Shown: positions 20,121-29,926, numbered from the stretch's first letter. The stretch: DNA of 64,000 nucleotides from Aurantiochytrium sp. KH105 (GCA_003116975.1 BGKB01000155.1:62001-126000), one strand, 5' to 3'. The notes: generated by a model not told the origin, from the letters alone. Numbers and translations: made by a program.

Positions 20121-20657
20121 ATGACGGAGCCCTCCGGTACCACCGTGAAGGATGTGCCTGCCCAGGCCTTTATTGAGAAGTATGCCCAGCACCTGAAGCG
20201 CCAGGGCAAGATGGAGATCCCCAAGTGGGTCGACGTCGTCAAGACCGGCACCCAGAAGGAGCTCGCTCCCTACAGCCCGGACTGGTACTACATCCGCGCG
20301 GCCTCTATCGCCCGCCGGATCTACATGCGCCCCCACGCCGGTGTCGGTGCTCTCTGCAAATGGTACGGTAGCCGCGAGCGCCGCGGTGTCAAGACCGAGC
20401 ACTACCACAAGGCTGCCAGCGGCCTCATCCGCCACATCCTTATCCAGCTGGAGCTCATCAAGGTGCTCGAGAAGGACGGCAAGGGCCGCATCATCTCCCG
20501 CATTGGCCAGCAGGATCTTGATCGCATTGCCGGCCAGTTGAAAGAAGAGGAGGTCGAGGAGGACGAGGATGAGGACGACGACGACGATGACGACGACGAT
20601 GAGGACGAGTCGGAGGAGGAGTCGGAGGAGGAGTCCTCTGATGAGGACAGCGACTAA
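20121..20657 (+). CDS. RPS19: 40S ribosomal protein S19 (eS19) with an acidic C-terminal tail
   Basis: Protein of the small ribosomal subunit head, needed for 18S rRNA maturation. ATG at 20,121 (ACCATGACGG) gives 178 residues. The core matches eS19 throughout: VPAQAFIEKYAQHLKRQGK, ELAPYSPDWYYIRAASIARR, GVGALCKWYGSRERRGVKT, SGLIRHILIQLE and GRIISRIGQQDLDRIA. Residues 142-178 are an almost pure Asp/Glu/Ser tail. The usual eS19 is about 145 residues and ends soon after the DLDRIA helix, so the tail is an extension of about 35 residues. It ends with an ordinary TAA and the DNA stays in frame, so it is not an obvious frameshift artefact. Confidence 0.97.
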   Translation: MTEPSGTTVKDVPAQAFIEKYAQHLKRQGKMEIPKWVDVVKTGTQKELAPYSPDWYYIRAASIARRIYMRPHAGVGALCKWYGSRERRGVKTEHYHKAASGLIRHILIQLELIKVLEKDGKGRIISRIGQQDLDRIAGQLKEEEVEEDEDEDDDDDDDDDEDESEEESEEESSDEDSD

Positions 20658-21129
20658 TTTCCTGATTTGCATTCAATAACAACTGAGCCAATCGGTTTGT
20701 GTCGCCCATTTTTTGCTTGTCTTGTTTTCCCTTTGGTGTCTTTTAGTTATGATGTGCAGGTGCCCTGCTGCTTAATCTTGGCCAATTTCTTGGTTGTTCA
20801 TCCTCGTTTGCATTTGCGTTTGCTTTCTCTATACGCGACTTACCAAATTGTTATCGTGTAGGTAGGCCTAGTAGTAATAGCAGTAGTAGCAAGGCGGTGA
20901 GTGAGATGGCCGGTGTCACGGTGACACAGCCTAACGCGCGGACGAACCTTGCTGAAGCAGACGCGGAATTGCCAGCGCTTCTGCACGCGCATGCGTACGC
21001 GCACGCGCGCTGCCCCGCTCACGTGCTTGCCCGCCTGCCGCGAGCCGCGAGCCACCCTTCACTTACCCGCGTAAGTAAGCGCCCAGCGAGGGAAAGCAAC
21101 ACAAAAAGGTCAGGGTGCCGGACTCCACC
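20658..21129. other. Intergenic: eS19 3' flank and promoter of the Dsc3-like gene
   Basis: T-rich just after eS19 (20,700-20,830), then GC-rich with GCACGCGCATGCGTACGCGC-type alternating purine-pyrimidine sequence at 20,980-21,010. GTAAGTAAGCGCCCAG at 21,071-21,086 resembles splice signals in a 5' UTR. No gene seen. Confidence 0.55.
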
Positions 21130-22047
21130 ATGGCGGTCGTCGACGACGACGACACCGGCACCGCTGAGACTCGGGCGGCTGCCGCGGCGGCGGCACCAGC
21201 GATCACGACCAAGATTGTGGTCAAGACACTCGACAAGACGCTTGATGTACAAGTGTCTCCGACCACCACGGTCGCAGACTTGCGTCGAGTGCTTGTGCGC
21301 GGGGAATTGCGTGAAGCCGCTCGTGATCGCCGCGTACGCTTCATCCGGCTCGGCTTTGTCATGGAGGACGATGCCGTACTAGCCACAAGCGTACCGCAGG
21401 AAGGCGTCGTGCACTGTGTGATTTCAGAAAATACCGGTCTCGAAGGCCAGGGAAATAATCCTGAAGGCCAAACTGTGCCTCTCGACATGGAGGCTCTCTT
21501 TGACGAAGACCGGCGCATCGCAGAGATCCTCGAGCGCGGAGGTGCCATCGACATCGACGACGCAGGCAATGTAAATACAACAGAATTTCGTCACGGTTTC
21601 CTAGGCGGCGCCTTCGCGGGAAGCCTGCCGGATACTCTTCGTCAGGATCGCCGTCGCCGCTCTCGCCGACGCCGTGCAGCAACGCAGGACCAGCAGTCCG
21701 AGCAAGAGGGGGGATGGGTGTCCGGTTTTCTCGTCGCCTTCTCCTTTGGCTTCATTTTTGGCTTTTTTACGCTACTTTTCGTCAACAGGCTTAATCGGAG
21801 CCAATATGTTGGGCTCATGCTCGGCATTACGCTCAATTTTATTGTTTCGGCCGCTGGCCAGACACCCACAGAGGGGCAACAAGGCTCCCAACGGGGGTCT
21901 TTACGGGGAAGTATCAGAGAAATGACTGTGCTCGATCGTTTTGGCCAAGAACACGTCTTCAACAGTGAGCTCGAGGAAATTTCCGGGCCCGCCGTCAACG
22001 TCGCAGCTGGTCAAGACCTCAAGGCACTCGACGATCCAACGAAATGA
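21130..22047 (+). CDS. Ubiquitin-like-domain membrane protein, Dsc3-like (Golgi/ER E3 ligase complex subunit)
   Basis: 305 residues from the ATG at 21,130, which sits in an ideal Kozak context (CCACCATGG). Residues about 26-102 form a ubiquitin-fold domain (TKIVVKTLDKTLDVQVSP...TVADLRRVL...FIRLGFVMEDD...GVVHCVI). A linker rich in arginine (RQDRRRRSRRRR) precedes two hydrophobic segments at about 197-218 (VSGFLVAFSFGFIFGFFTLL) and 226-242. UBL followed by a C-terminal membrane pair with a G-F-rich first helix is the layout of Dsc3, a subunit of the Tul1/Dsc-type membrane E3 ligase; TMUB-type proteins are the alternative. A role in ER/Golgi membrane-protein degradation is inferred from the architecture only. 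Confidence 0.78.
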   Translation: MAVVDDDDTGTAETRAAAAAAAPAITTKIVVKTLDKTLDVQVSPTTTVADLRRVLVRGELREAARDRRVRFIRLGFVMEDDAVLATSVPQEGVVHCVISENTGLEGQGNNPEGQTVPLDMEALFDEDRRIAEILERGGAIDIDDAGNVNTTEFRHGFLGGAFAGSLPDTLRQDRRRRSRRRRAATQDQQSEQEGGWVSGFLVAFSFGFIFGFFTLLFVNRLNRSQYVGLMLGITLNFIVSAAGQTPTEGQQGSQRGSLRGSIREMTVLDRFGQEHVFNSELEEISGPAVNVAAGQDLKALDDPTK

Positions 22048-22719
22048 TGTGATTCTGCACCCTGAAATATGAAGCAAGGCACTACTGTGTTGCGCGAAAG
22101 AAGAGGAAGATGAAGAAGAAAGAGAAGAAGAAAGAGTACCAAACCCCCATGGCCTGGCCTGGCCCGGCCGGCACCTCGAACAAGTTACAGTTGTTTGCCT
22201 CTTTTTTTTTCCCTTTTTTTTTTTCAAAGGAAGAGAGAGAGTCTCTCTCTCACAAACACTGAGGCACCGTAGAAGCTATGCGCCCTTCATCATCGGCTCG
22301 GCTCGGCTCAGTGCTGCAGGGTTCACAAATCCTTTTCTTACGACGCTTCGCAAGCGGGTCTCCGACTGCGTGGCGCCGATCTGTAAAGCAAAATTATGTG
22401 ATTATTTAGGTCTGGGCCTTGTTGTCTACCCGCTCGCGTGGCGCCGATCTGTAAAGCAAAAATACGTGAAATTTTAGTCTTTTCGCTCGCGTTGCGCCGA
22501 TCTATAAAGCAAATAGGCCCCATTGCATTGCTGTTCACAGTCAGTCAATCCACTTTCCACCGTCTTGCTGAGTGAGGCCAGTATGCCCCGCTATGTTCTG
22601 CCATTGCTGAAAAAGAAATAAAGCAAAGACCAAACAGCATCGAAAAGGGATTTTATTTACGAATGGCGTATCTCAGCGTCTTGGAGCACGCGCTCGGAAT
22701 TGCACCTCTGCGCAAAAAT
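22048..22719. other. Intergenic between convergent genes, with a short repeated element
   Basis: A/G-rich at 22,090-22,140, poly-T tracts at 22,200-22,230, and the three-copy element described separately. No gene seen. Confidence 0.6.
22366..22515. repeat. Three copies of a 26-bp element with core GGCGCCGATCTGTAAAGC
   Basis: Cores lie near 22,371, 22,440 and 22,493 (the third with T for G and A for G). Copies two and three are also preceded by the same CGCTCGCGT-type sequence, with unequal spacers of about 70 and 53 bases. They lie between the 3' ends of convergent genes. Confidence 0.85.
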
Positions 22720-25269
22720 CTAGTTCCAGTCCGAGACATCGATGCCAAAAGTTTCTGCCAAGGCCAAGTTGTAGGTCGCATAAAAGCTCTGCAGCTCAGC
22801 GCGCGTCTCAACCGTAATGTCGAGCGGTGCATCCTTTCCCTTTTGGTCCGAAGGAGCTGAGTTGTAAACCTTTCCAACTGTCTGTTCGATGTCAATCTGA
22901 CTCGGATCGAGATCGATAAACTCGAGCACCTTTTTAAGGACCGGGCCTGGGTTTGCAAACATGTCTTCGCTCTTGATCACCAGAAACTGCTCCCTAGGAA
23001 AGTATGGCAGCCATCGTCTGAGGTGAACAATGTACATGCCCGACCACACGGAATTACCATAGTCATGCTTGTAGAGGCAAGGAAGTTTGTCTTTCTTGAA
23101 CCAGTCGGCATCGCTCGGGATCTGCTTCTGCACACTGCGAAGGTCGCGAACTGCATATTGCTCCACGGTCATCGGGAACCTCTTCGGATAAAGACGCTTG
23201 CGCATTTTATGATTCGAGATGAGACGCTCGATCGGGTCGCGAACCAAGTACACGAAGCGCATGCGCGGGTGGACGCCGCACGCAGAAGCGACGAAACGCG
23301 GAACAAGGCAGCCCGGACCGTTCCCCACGGAGCTTTCACCCGTCAGCGCATCACCATTCATGATATCCACGAGCCCGTGCTCGATGTCTTTGCCCCCCGA
23401 CGCAGTTGCTTTGGACTCGAAGCGTTTGAGACTCGACACCATTGCTTTGTTGTACGATTGGCGCACGCTCCGCGGCTCTGTGAGCTTGGACAGCTTCTGG
23501 TTCTCCAGAAACAAGAGTTCGCCATCGGAGGGGCCACCTTTAAGATTCACGCCATAGAAGCGAGGATGCGCGCTGAGGTACGAAAATAAAGAAGTGGTAC
23601 CGCCTTTGCGGGTTCCCAAGACCAGAACAGATGCAAGACATGTGTCAAAATTCCGCGCCTTTTCCAACACATTCCCGTCCTTCACGTCCACTAGCGGCTT
23701 GGGTTCATCGATGTGAGATTTGCGCTCCTGCAGGTCTTCGCGCCAGCAGCCTTGCTTGGCAAGGCACAAGTCAGGAACATCAACAGCCGTGCTTGCGTTC
23801 GCAGCGGCAGACGCCGCCGCAGCCGCCGAGCTTTTGGGAAAGTAGGAGAGAAGACCTTGCTTGAGTTGTTCAAAGGATGTCGGCGTTGTCTGACCAGGAG
23901 TGCGTGTCCAACAGACATTTTCAGCGTCGCAGTTGAATTTTAAAGGAATATACGCCGGATCTTGGATAGCCCCCCGCATTTTTGAACCGCGGCGAAGCAG
24001 CAAGTCCAGAGCAAAAGCGTAGAGGTTCACGTCCATCGCGTTGTGCGCCTCGAGTACTTCGCGAGCATGCGCACTAAGTGTGTCGATACGCTCGTTCGGG
24101 TTGCTAGCAGCTACATAATGCTGGACATCCGCGTGAAGTGCAAAGGACAAAAGCTGCAAAGACACGGTCCATTTCTCGTAAATTCCGAACCAGGCCATCT
24201 TCGCCAGGCGCTGTTTCGCAAGCGTCAGCTGCGCGTCCGGGTCGTCGCCGACCTCGGGAGCAAGCATCCTGGTAAAGACGTTAAAGGAGGACGAGCAAGC
24301 GTTCCGCTCCCCCTCATCCAGGTTGGCCCAGTCCTCGACCGTGGTTCCATCCTGCTGCATCAAGAGGGCCGCTGCCGACCCAGGTGCGCAATCAAAGAGA
24401 GCGTTGCCGACCCCTGCGCTACCGTCGAGAAGACGCCCACTCTTCGGGGACGTCTGACTCGCACTGGCGAGGTTGAATGCGGAAACGAGGCGGGTCACCG
24501 GGTCACGAAGCAAAAAGCTCCACCTCACGCAAGTCTTGGGTTTGGTGCTTTCGCACGAGCTTGCAATTCCATCGGCCCCAGGTGCACATCCGAGTTCACT
24601 AGCAATCGAGGTGTAGGTTCGCTGCTGCGCGAGGATTGCAAAGGTGTGCTTCGCTGATCGTTGCGCAGTGGACACCTCGACATACCTAGGGTCGTTCACC
24701 AGATCATCCAAGTCACCAAAGCTTGCTTCAAAGGTGTTCTCACCGGAGTTGACGACCTCTGGGTAAATGAAGATGATCTTAGACCCATCAGGACAGCGGT
24801 TATTCTTGATTATGTCCACATCCACATCCGCATCGGCATCGGCATCGGCATCGGCATAAGCGTCTTGCGATGTTTCGTCGTCACCGTCGGGACCACCGTC
24901 GTGCGCGGAGTAGTCGTCCGCGCCGCTGTCCGAGCTCCCGCCCGAAGTATCGCCGCGAATGATGAGTGTCAGGTCATGGGAGCTCTGCAGCGACCCAGAC
25001 GCCTGTGCAGCCGGCAAGCCCTTGGCGGGCGCGCTCTCGCCAGAGCCAATATGCACGAGCCCAACGAGGACGAGCACGCTCGCCAGCACGGCGGTCACTC
25101 TGAGCGCCCGCCGGAACCACTCCCGCTGCAGGTCTTCCCTCTCGGCCTGGTTCTGCTGCACGCTCCCGCCCAGCTGCGCGCTCACCAGCCCGCGCGTCTC
25201 CTCCTCGCCGTCGTCGTGCTCGTCGAGCACATCATCGTCGGCTCTCTCGCGCCGCCGCGCCATCCCCAT
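22720..25269 (-). CDS. Large two-part sulfotransferase, type II membrane protein (paralogue A)
   Basis: 849 residues; ATG at 25,269 (or the in-frame ATG at 25,263). A short basic/acidic cytosolic tail is followed by a signal-anchor (about residues 55-77, RVTAVLASVLVLVGLVHIG), so Golgi lumenal action is likely. The N-terminal half has a PAPS-binding-like strand (SKIIFIYPEVVNSGENTFE) and a 3'-phosphate motif (FLLRDPVTRLVSAFN), as in carbohydrate sulfotransferases. The C-terminal half has a clear 5'-PSB loop (VLVLGTRKGGTTSLFSYLSA) and a 3'-PB motif (VYLVRDPIERLISN). The protein thus looks double-headed; the N-terminal loop is the more degenerate. The product would be sulfated glycans of wall or scales, by inference. 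Same strand and length as its neighbour. A GCATCG repeat near 24,830-24,860 encodes an Asp/Ala run in the stem. Confidence 0.9.
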   Translation of the reverse strand: MGMARRRERADDDVLDEHDDGEEETRGLVSAQLGGSVQQNQAEREDLQREWFRRALRVTAVLASVLVLVGLVHIGSGESAPAKGLPAAQASGSLQSSHDLTLIIRGDTSGGSSDSGADDYSAHDGGPDGDDETSQDAYADADADADADVDVDIIKNNRCPDGSKIIFIYPEVVNSGENTFEASFGDLDDLVNDPRYVEVSTAQRSAKHTFAILAQQRTYTSIASELGCAPGADGIASSCESTKPKTCVRWSFLLRDPVTRLVSAFNLASASQTSPKSGRLLDGSAGVGNALFDCAPGSAAALLMQQDGTTVEDWANLDEGERNACSSSFNVFTRMLAPEVGDDPDAQLTLAKQRLAKMAWFGIYEKWTVSLQLLSFALHADVQHYVAASNPNERIDTLSAHAREVLEAHNAMDVNLYAFALDLLLRRGSKMRGAIQDPAYIPLKFNCDAENVCWTRTPGQTTPTSFEQLKQGLLSYFPKSSAAAAASAAANASTAVDVPDLCLAKQGCWREDLQERKSHIDEPKPLVDVKDGNVLEKARNFDTCLASVLVLGTRKGGTTSLFSYLSAHPRFYGVNLKGGPSDGELLFLENQKLSKLTEPRSVRQSYNKAMVSSLKRFESKATASGGKDIEHGLVDIMNGDALTGESSVGNGPGCLVPRFVASACGVHPRMRFVYLVRDPIERLISNHKMRKRLYPKRFPMTVEQYAVRDLRSVQKQIPSDADWFKKDKLPCLYKHDYGNSVWSGMYIVHLRRWLPYFPREQFLVIKSEDMFANPGPVLKKVLEFIDLDPSQIDIEQTVGKVYNSAPSDQKGKDAPLDITVETRAELQSFYATYNLALAETFGIDVSDWN

Positions 25270-25800
25270 GCCGCGCCACGCCAGCCCGCGCCGCGCCGCG
25301 CCACGCCAGCCCGCGCTCCCGCCGCAGCTCCTCGCCGCCCGCGCGCGCCGCCACCTTCGCCTCGCCGCCGCCGCTCGCTCGCCGCGGAGTCTGCCGTGCG
25401 CGCGTTGCGGAATTGGGGTTCAACCTTCGCCGGGTGGGACGGGTAATTTCGATGCAGCAACGACGCTTTGTTGCGTCGAATTTGCGTTGTCGTCGGTTGC
25501 CGCCGGGAAAATGGACCAGTCGGTCACCACAGAAGACGGCGCCGTTGATTGCAAAGCGGGGTCGACGCTGTGGAGCTGTGCGATACTGCGCTGCGAAGGG
25601 ATAGACTCGGAGGGCTGGGGGGAGAGCGGGAAGGGCGAGCAACAGCAGCGGCAGCAGAGACAGGTGGGCGCACGGCGGGGATGGCTGCAGTGAGAGGTAG
25701 CGGGAGACTGAGAAAAGCGATCGAGAGCGCAAGACGTGAACTAGCGCTGTGAAAGCAGCCATCACGACAAAATGAAGGGGGAGGGGAAGCAGCAGCATAC

Positions 25801-25834
<34 letters not shown>

Positions 25835-25911
25835 GGAAGAGGAGGAGACAAGAGCGATAACAATATAGGTTGTTTTGGTGCGGCTGGCTGGCTGCTGCAA
25901 GAGCTAGTTGA
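25270..25911. other. Intergenic between the tandem sulfotransferase genes
   Basis: 640 bases. GC-rich CCGCGCC repeats at 25,270-25,330 and a (CAG)n tract at 25,800-25,835. No supported gene; open frames on both strands are low-complexity. Confidence 0.55.
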
Positions 25912-28461
25912 TCAGTTCCACGTTGAAACGTCAATGCCGAACTCTGCTTGGAGCGCCTCGTTGAACGGGACGAAGAAACTCTGCAGCTCGGCTGTGACCT
26001 CGTCGCTCAGAGGCGTGTCAATCTGAGACACCGAAGCGGGGCTTTGCTCGGGCGCAGAGTTGAAGGACTCTGACACCACAGCCTCGATGTCCATGACAGA
26101 AGAGTCGAGGCCGACAAAGGCAAGCGTTTTGCGAAGTGTCGCCGCTGGGTTCGTAAACATGTCTTCGCTCTTGAGAACGAGCAGCTGCTCCTTGGGAAAG
26201 ATCTGCTGCCAGCGCGAAAGGTGCACAATGTACATGCTGGACCAGACCGTGTTCTGCACGTCAAGCCGAAAGAGACACGGGATGTTGTCCCGCTTCCACC
26301 ACTCTGGCTCGCTCGGCATCAAGCCTTGCACGGTATGGAGGTCGTCCAGCACGCTCGTCTCTAACGACTCCGTGTACTTTTTAGGCAATAAACGATGTCG
26401 CATCTTAATGTTTGAAACGATGCGCGACACGGGATTTCGGACCAGATATACTAAGCGCATGCGCGGGTTCACACCGCACGCTGCTGCCACCAAGCGAGGC
26501 ACGAGGCATCCCGGGCCATTGGCCACCGAGCTCTCTCCGGTCAAGGCCTCACCTCGTAGAATCTCCTTGAGCCATGGCGCTGTCACGGCGTCGCTGTCTG
26601 CATCGCTGCTCGCAGACGCTGCTCCAGGCGTCGCAAAACTAGACGCAAGCTCATGCACAAAGGCTTGATTATATTTCTGACGGACTCGGGCTGGAGGCGG
26701 ATTGTTTCGGCCCGGTTTGAATCTTTCCAACACGCGGAGCTCGCCGTCCGTAGGCCCACCTTCTAGCTTGACGCCGTAAAACCGTGGATGCGCACTCAAG
26801 TACGTGTACAGCGAGGTGGTCCCGCCCTTGCGCGCGCCTAAAATTAGCACGCTCGCAAGACAGGTCTCTGACTCGAGGGCCTCCGCCGTCGAAGAGCCCG
26901 GCGCGGGAAGATTGGCAGCAATCTCAGAAGCCTCTTGCTCTGTCGGCACTGTTTGCTCGGCATGCTCATGAAAGGGCGCCTCCACGTCGTCGCGCCAGCA
27001 ACCTCGCTTTGCCGTGCACAATTGCATTTCCTTGGCCTCGCCCACACTCGAGAAATGCTTGGCCAGGCCCTCGGGAGTGACATCGAGAGGCCATGGCGCC
27101 TCCTCAGAGAACTTATTCCAGCACATTGTATCCTTGTCGCAAGTAAAGGTGTACGGCTTGAAGAACGGGTCAAGCCTGTCGCGTCGCATGCGTGCAATGC
27201 GACGCTCAAAGAGGTCTACGGCAAACTTGTACAACTCGATATCGAGCGCGTTATGTTTCTCGAGCACGGCACGTGCGTGAGGGCTCAGGCTCTTGTCATA
27301 CTTGTTGAGATTAAACAAGGTTGCATAGTGGACCAAGTCTGTGCCAAGCACATAGGAAAAGAGCTGCAGCGACTCGGTCCAATGCTCGAGGATGCCAAAC
27401 CACGCCATCTGCTCCAGACGTTCCTTTGCGGTTGCGAGCTGGGCTTCCGGTCCTCCACTCTCGATCGGCGCAAGATACTTGGTATGAATATTGAAAGCAA
27501 AAGAGCATGCCTCGCGCTCCTCGTCCGATAGTCTTGTCCACTCTTCGATTGTAAAGTCGGCGCGCTGCATTTCTGCTGCCGCACGCGACCCAGGCTTGCA
27601 GTAGAAGTGCGAGTCGCCAAAAGCGCCCGTGCCCCCCTGAACGGGCGACCGTTTGTTAATCGGGCGCCGTCCCCTCAGGTCAGGTTCGCCACGCCCAGTC
27701 ATTGTGTAGAACGAGGAAAGCATGCGGCTCAGAGGATCGCGCAAGGTAAATGCCCATCGCACGCACTCACTTGGCCCTGTGCTCTCGCACTGCATGGCAG
27801 CTTTTCCTGGTGACGGACTGCAGCCTTTGAGTTTTGCAAGCGCAGGATACGTGCGGTGGTACGTAAAGAGCGAAAAGGTGTGTGTCTTGGACCTTGGTGC
27901 CCTCGAGACTGACCTGAAGCGCGTATCCCTGGCAAGCTCCTCGAGAGCGCCAAAGGTGGCCTCGACCGTACGCCCGCCGGCCTTGTTCACATGCGGATAA
28001 ATGAGTGAGATCTTAGACCCGGCAGGGCATCGTCTTCGAATATCCCCTTCGCCACCCGCAGAAGGTGAAGTAAGCCCTTCGCCAACACTAGCTTCTGTAT
28101 CAGCACGGGAATTGTCGTGTATCTCGTCTGCAGCATCGAAAGGCGCGCGTAGACTTTCGGCACTGCCCACCCACGATTTAACGTCGACCACTTCGCGTTG
28201 GTAATTAACAGCGAACAGCATGAGAATCACAAGAGTCCCCAACAAAGCTCGACCGCGCCATTTCCACTGATTTTGGCTCGCTGCGCTGGACGTCGGGCTG
28301 CGAAGAAACCCAGCCTCCGCCTCTTTGAGTTCTCTTCCACGGTCGTTGTCGTCGTCGTCGTCTGTGAAATCATCATCATCGAACGCTGACCTGTCACCAT
28401 CCAGGACCCTGGCGCCTTCCTCGTCCTCTTGGGCGGCGCGTCTTGCTCGGAGGCTTGCCAT
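25912..28461 (-). CDS. Large two-part sulfotransferase, type II membrane protein (paralogue B)
   Basis: The ATG at 28,461 gives 849 residues, exactly the length of paralogue A; an in-frame ATG 81 codons upstream adds sequence with no counterpart in A and is not preferred. Layout is as in A: charged tail with Asp runs, signal-anchor (ALLGTLVILMLFAVNYQ), N-terminal sulfotransferase-like half (KISLIYPHVNKAGGRTVEA; FTLRDPLSRMLSSFY) and C-terminal half with PSB loop (VLILGARKGGTTSLYTYLSA) and 3'-PB motif (VYLVRNPVSRIVSN). Here the N-terminal loop keeps the KAGGRT pattern closer to an active PAPS loop than in A. Both proteins end G-I-D-V-S-x-W-N. Tandem duplication is clear; divergence suggests it is not recent. 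Confidence 0.9.
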   Translation of the reverse strand: MASLRARRAAQEDEEGARVLDGDRSAFDDDDFTDDDDDNDRGRELKEAEAGFLRSPTSSAASQNQWKWRGRALLGTLVILMLFAVNYQREVVDVKSWVGSAESLRAPFDAADEIHDNSRADTEASVGEGLTSPSAGGEGDIRRRCPAGSKISLIYPHVNKAGGRTVEATFGALEELARDTRFRSVSRAPRSKTHTFSLFTYHRTYPALAKLKGCSPSPGKAAMQCESTGPSECVRWAFTLRDPLSRMLSSFYTMTGRGEPDLRGRRPINKRSPVQGGTGAFGDSHFYCKPGSRAAAEMQRADFTIEEWTRLSDEEREACSFAFNIHTKYLAPIESGGPEAQLATAKERLEQMAWFGILEHWTESLQLFSYVLGTDLVHYATLFNLNKYDKSLSPHARAVLEKHNALDIELYKFAVDLFERRIARMRRDRLDPFFKPYTFTCDKDTMCWNKFSEEAPWPLDVTPEGLAKHFSSVGEAKEMQLCTAKRGCWRDDVEAPFHEHAEQTVPTEQEASEIAANLPAPGSSTAEALESETCLASVLILGARKGGTTSLYTYLSAHPRFYGVKLEGGPTDGELRVLERFKPGRNNPPPARVRQKYNQAFVHELASSFATPGAASASSDADSDAVTAPWLKEILRGEALTGESSVANGPGCLVPRLVAAACGVNPRMRLVYLVRNPVSRIVSNIKMRHRLLPKKYTESLETSVLDDLHTVQGLMPSEPEWWKRDNIPCLFRLDVQNTVWSSMYIVHLSRWQQIFPKEQLLVLKSEDMFTNPAATLRKTLAFVGLDSSVMDIEAVVSESFNSAPEQSPASVSQIDTPLSDEVTAELQSFFVPFNEALQAEFGIDVSTWN

Positions 28462-28924
28462 TTTCTGCGAAGCGAGGCGGCAGCAACGTCCCTTCAATCG
28501 ATTCCAACCAACCTCAGCTCGACTCGACGCGAGCTTGGTCAACACGAGACACAGCGAGGACGAGAATCGAGGCGATATGCGAGAGACCCTCGTAGGCGCC
28601 GTACGGCTTCTCAGACCCAAGCCGCCGCGCTCGCCCGCTTTGGGCTGCTCGGCGACCCCCACCGGCTCGATGATCTGTTTATGATGATGCCAAGCACTCT
28701 GCATCTCATCTCCGTTACAGAGGTTTGTGAAACCGCGTAAAACTACTGTTTTTTTCGATCGATAAAAACAAACGAAGGCGACAAGCAGAGCGTGATCGTG
28801 GGTCGCGCGCGTGCGCTCGCTGCGAGACCTTTGGCGTGGCTGCTAGCGCTGGCCTCACTGCTCCTACAAACGGCGGTAGGAGAGAAGAAGAGGTTCACTC
28901 GGCACTTCATTCCATGTTCAGGTC
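28462..28924. other. Intergenic: divergent promoter between sulfotransferase B and the TFIIA-like gene
   Basis: No independent gene seen. The upstream extension of the sulfotransferase frame to 28,704 is probably not translated. A CATGTTCAG at 28,912-28,920, just before the next ATG, could be a splice acceptor. Confidence 0.5.
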
Positions 28925-29926
28925 ATGCTGAGAGATCTTGTCGTGAACGATGTGATCGATCGCGTCAAGGGCATGCCGGGATGGTCTCCGGAGCTTGCGC
29001 GCAAGCTCGAAACGCGCTGGCGAGAACTGCTGGCCAAGGCACCTCCATTCATCGGATACGGTGTCGATATGGCAGTCCCTTCCAACGTGTCCGTGGTGAA
29101 TGAGAACGATCGGCTTGCTATTACGCCGGCAGGATTCCCTGCCGAAAGATGGCCAGGTCCAGACGCGGATAGCATTCTCGCTTCAGGTCCGTGCTTTTTT
29201 GGTCTTGATGCCTCCATGGCCAATGCGTATGCGCAAGGCAGGCTGAGTGAACTCGAGGAGAATGGGCCGCTACAATTCAAAGCAGCAGCCCTTTTGCCCG
29301 ATGAGCCTCCTGCGCCGCCATCGCTGGAAAGCGCCGCGGACCTGGACATTCTCGACACCAAAAATATCGATGTGGATCCAGGCCATCTTGCAGATGTATC
29401 TGCTTTCTCCTCTTCGAAAAGCGCGCAGGCACGTTTGCAAAAACGAAGAAAGAGAAATGAAATGTCATTGCCAAAACCAGTCGAGGAAACAGTGGTTGAC
29501 GAGAGCGATGGCGGTCACTCTGACTCTGATTCCGACTATGGAGAGGAGGAGCAACGACGACGAAAGCGTACTCGGAGTGCTCGCGCGAAGGAGACCTCTG
29601 CAGAAAACAAACAACTCATGGCTGCTCTTGAAGAGGATGCCTCTGTTCTCGAAACTCTCCGACCTCTTCAGGTTGCTGCACAAATCGATCATCTCCACGC
29701 AAACCACGTGAGTGGTTGGGTGAAGCGATTACGTACGTCTACTAATGCTCAAGGTGATGCGGTGTGGCGACTTGATATGCAGGCAGTCTTTTCGCGCACC
29801 AACAACACTGAAGTCTTTCTTCCCTCGTGCAGCTGTGAGCTCACCATGACCGCTGAAGCCAATGACGACGACGACGACGATGATGATGATGATAGTGATA
29901 AAGAAGGGACACATGGTGGCCTTTAA
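28925..29926 (+). CDS. Probable TFIIA large-subunit (alpha/beta)-like protein
   Basis: 333 residues from the ATG at 28,925. The first 45 residues (VVNDVIDRVKGMPGWSPELA, then ETRWRELLAK) fit the N-terminal helical bundle of TFIIA-alpha, where V-I-x-D-V-I...L...L...W-x-x-K-L is the family pattern. A long acidic, Ser-rich linker follows, typical of the disordered middle of TFIIA-alpha/beta. The last 70 residues (SGWVKRLRTSTNAQGDAVWR...DMQAVFSRTNN) could be the divergent C-terminal beta-barrel strand pair, where R-x-x-N-x-W-x-x-L is usual. It ends with an Asp run. If right, the protein stabilises TBP on promoters together with a small TFIIA-gamma partner not seen here. Assignment rests on pattern similarity at both ends. 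Confidence 0.5.
   Translation: MLRDLVVNDVIDRVKGMPGWSPELARKLETRWRELLAKAPPFIGYGVDMAVPSNVSVVNENDRLAITPAGFPAERWPGPDADSILASGPCFFGLDASMANAYAQGRLSELEENGPLQFKAAALLPDEPPAPPSLESAADLDILDTKNIDVDPGHLADVSAFSSSKSAQARLQKRRKRNEMSLPKPVEETVVDESDGGHSDSDSDYGEEEQRRRKRTRSARAKETSAENKQLMAALEEDASVLETLRPLQVAAQIDHLHANHVSGWVKRLRTSTNAQGDAVWRLDMQAVFSRTNNTEVFLPSCSCELTMTAEANDDDDDDDDDDSDKEGTHGGL

Noticed and set aside
28462-28704. 81-codon N-terminal extension of sulfotransferase B
   Set aside because: Paralogue A has no counterpart, and starting at 28,461 gives both proteins exactly 849 residues.
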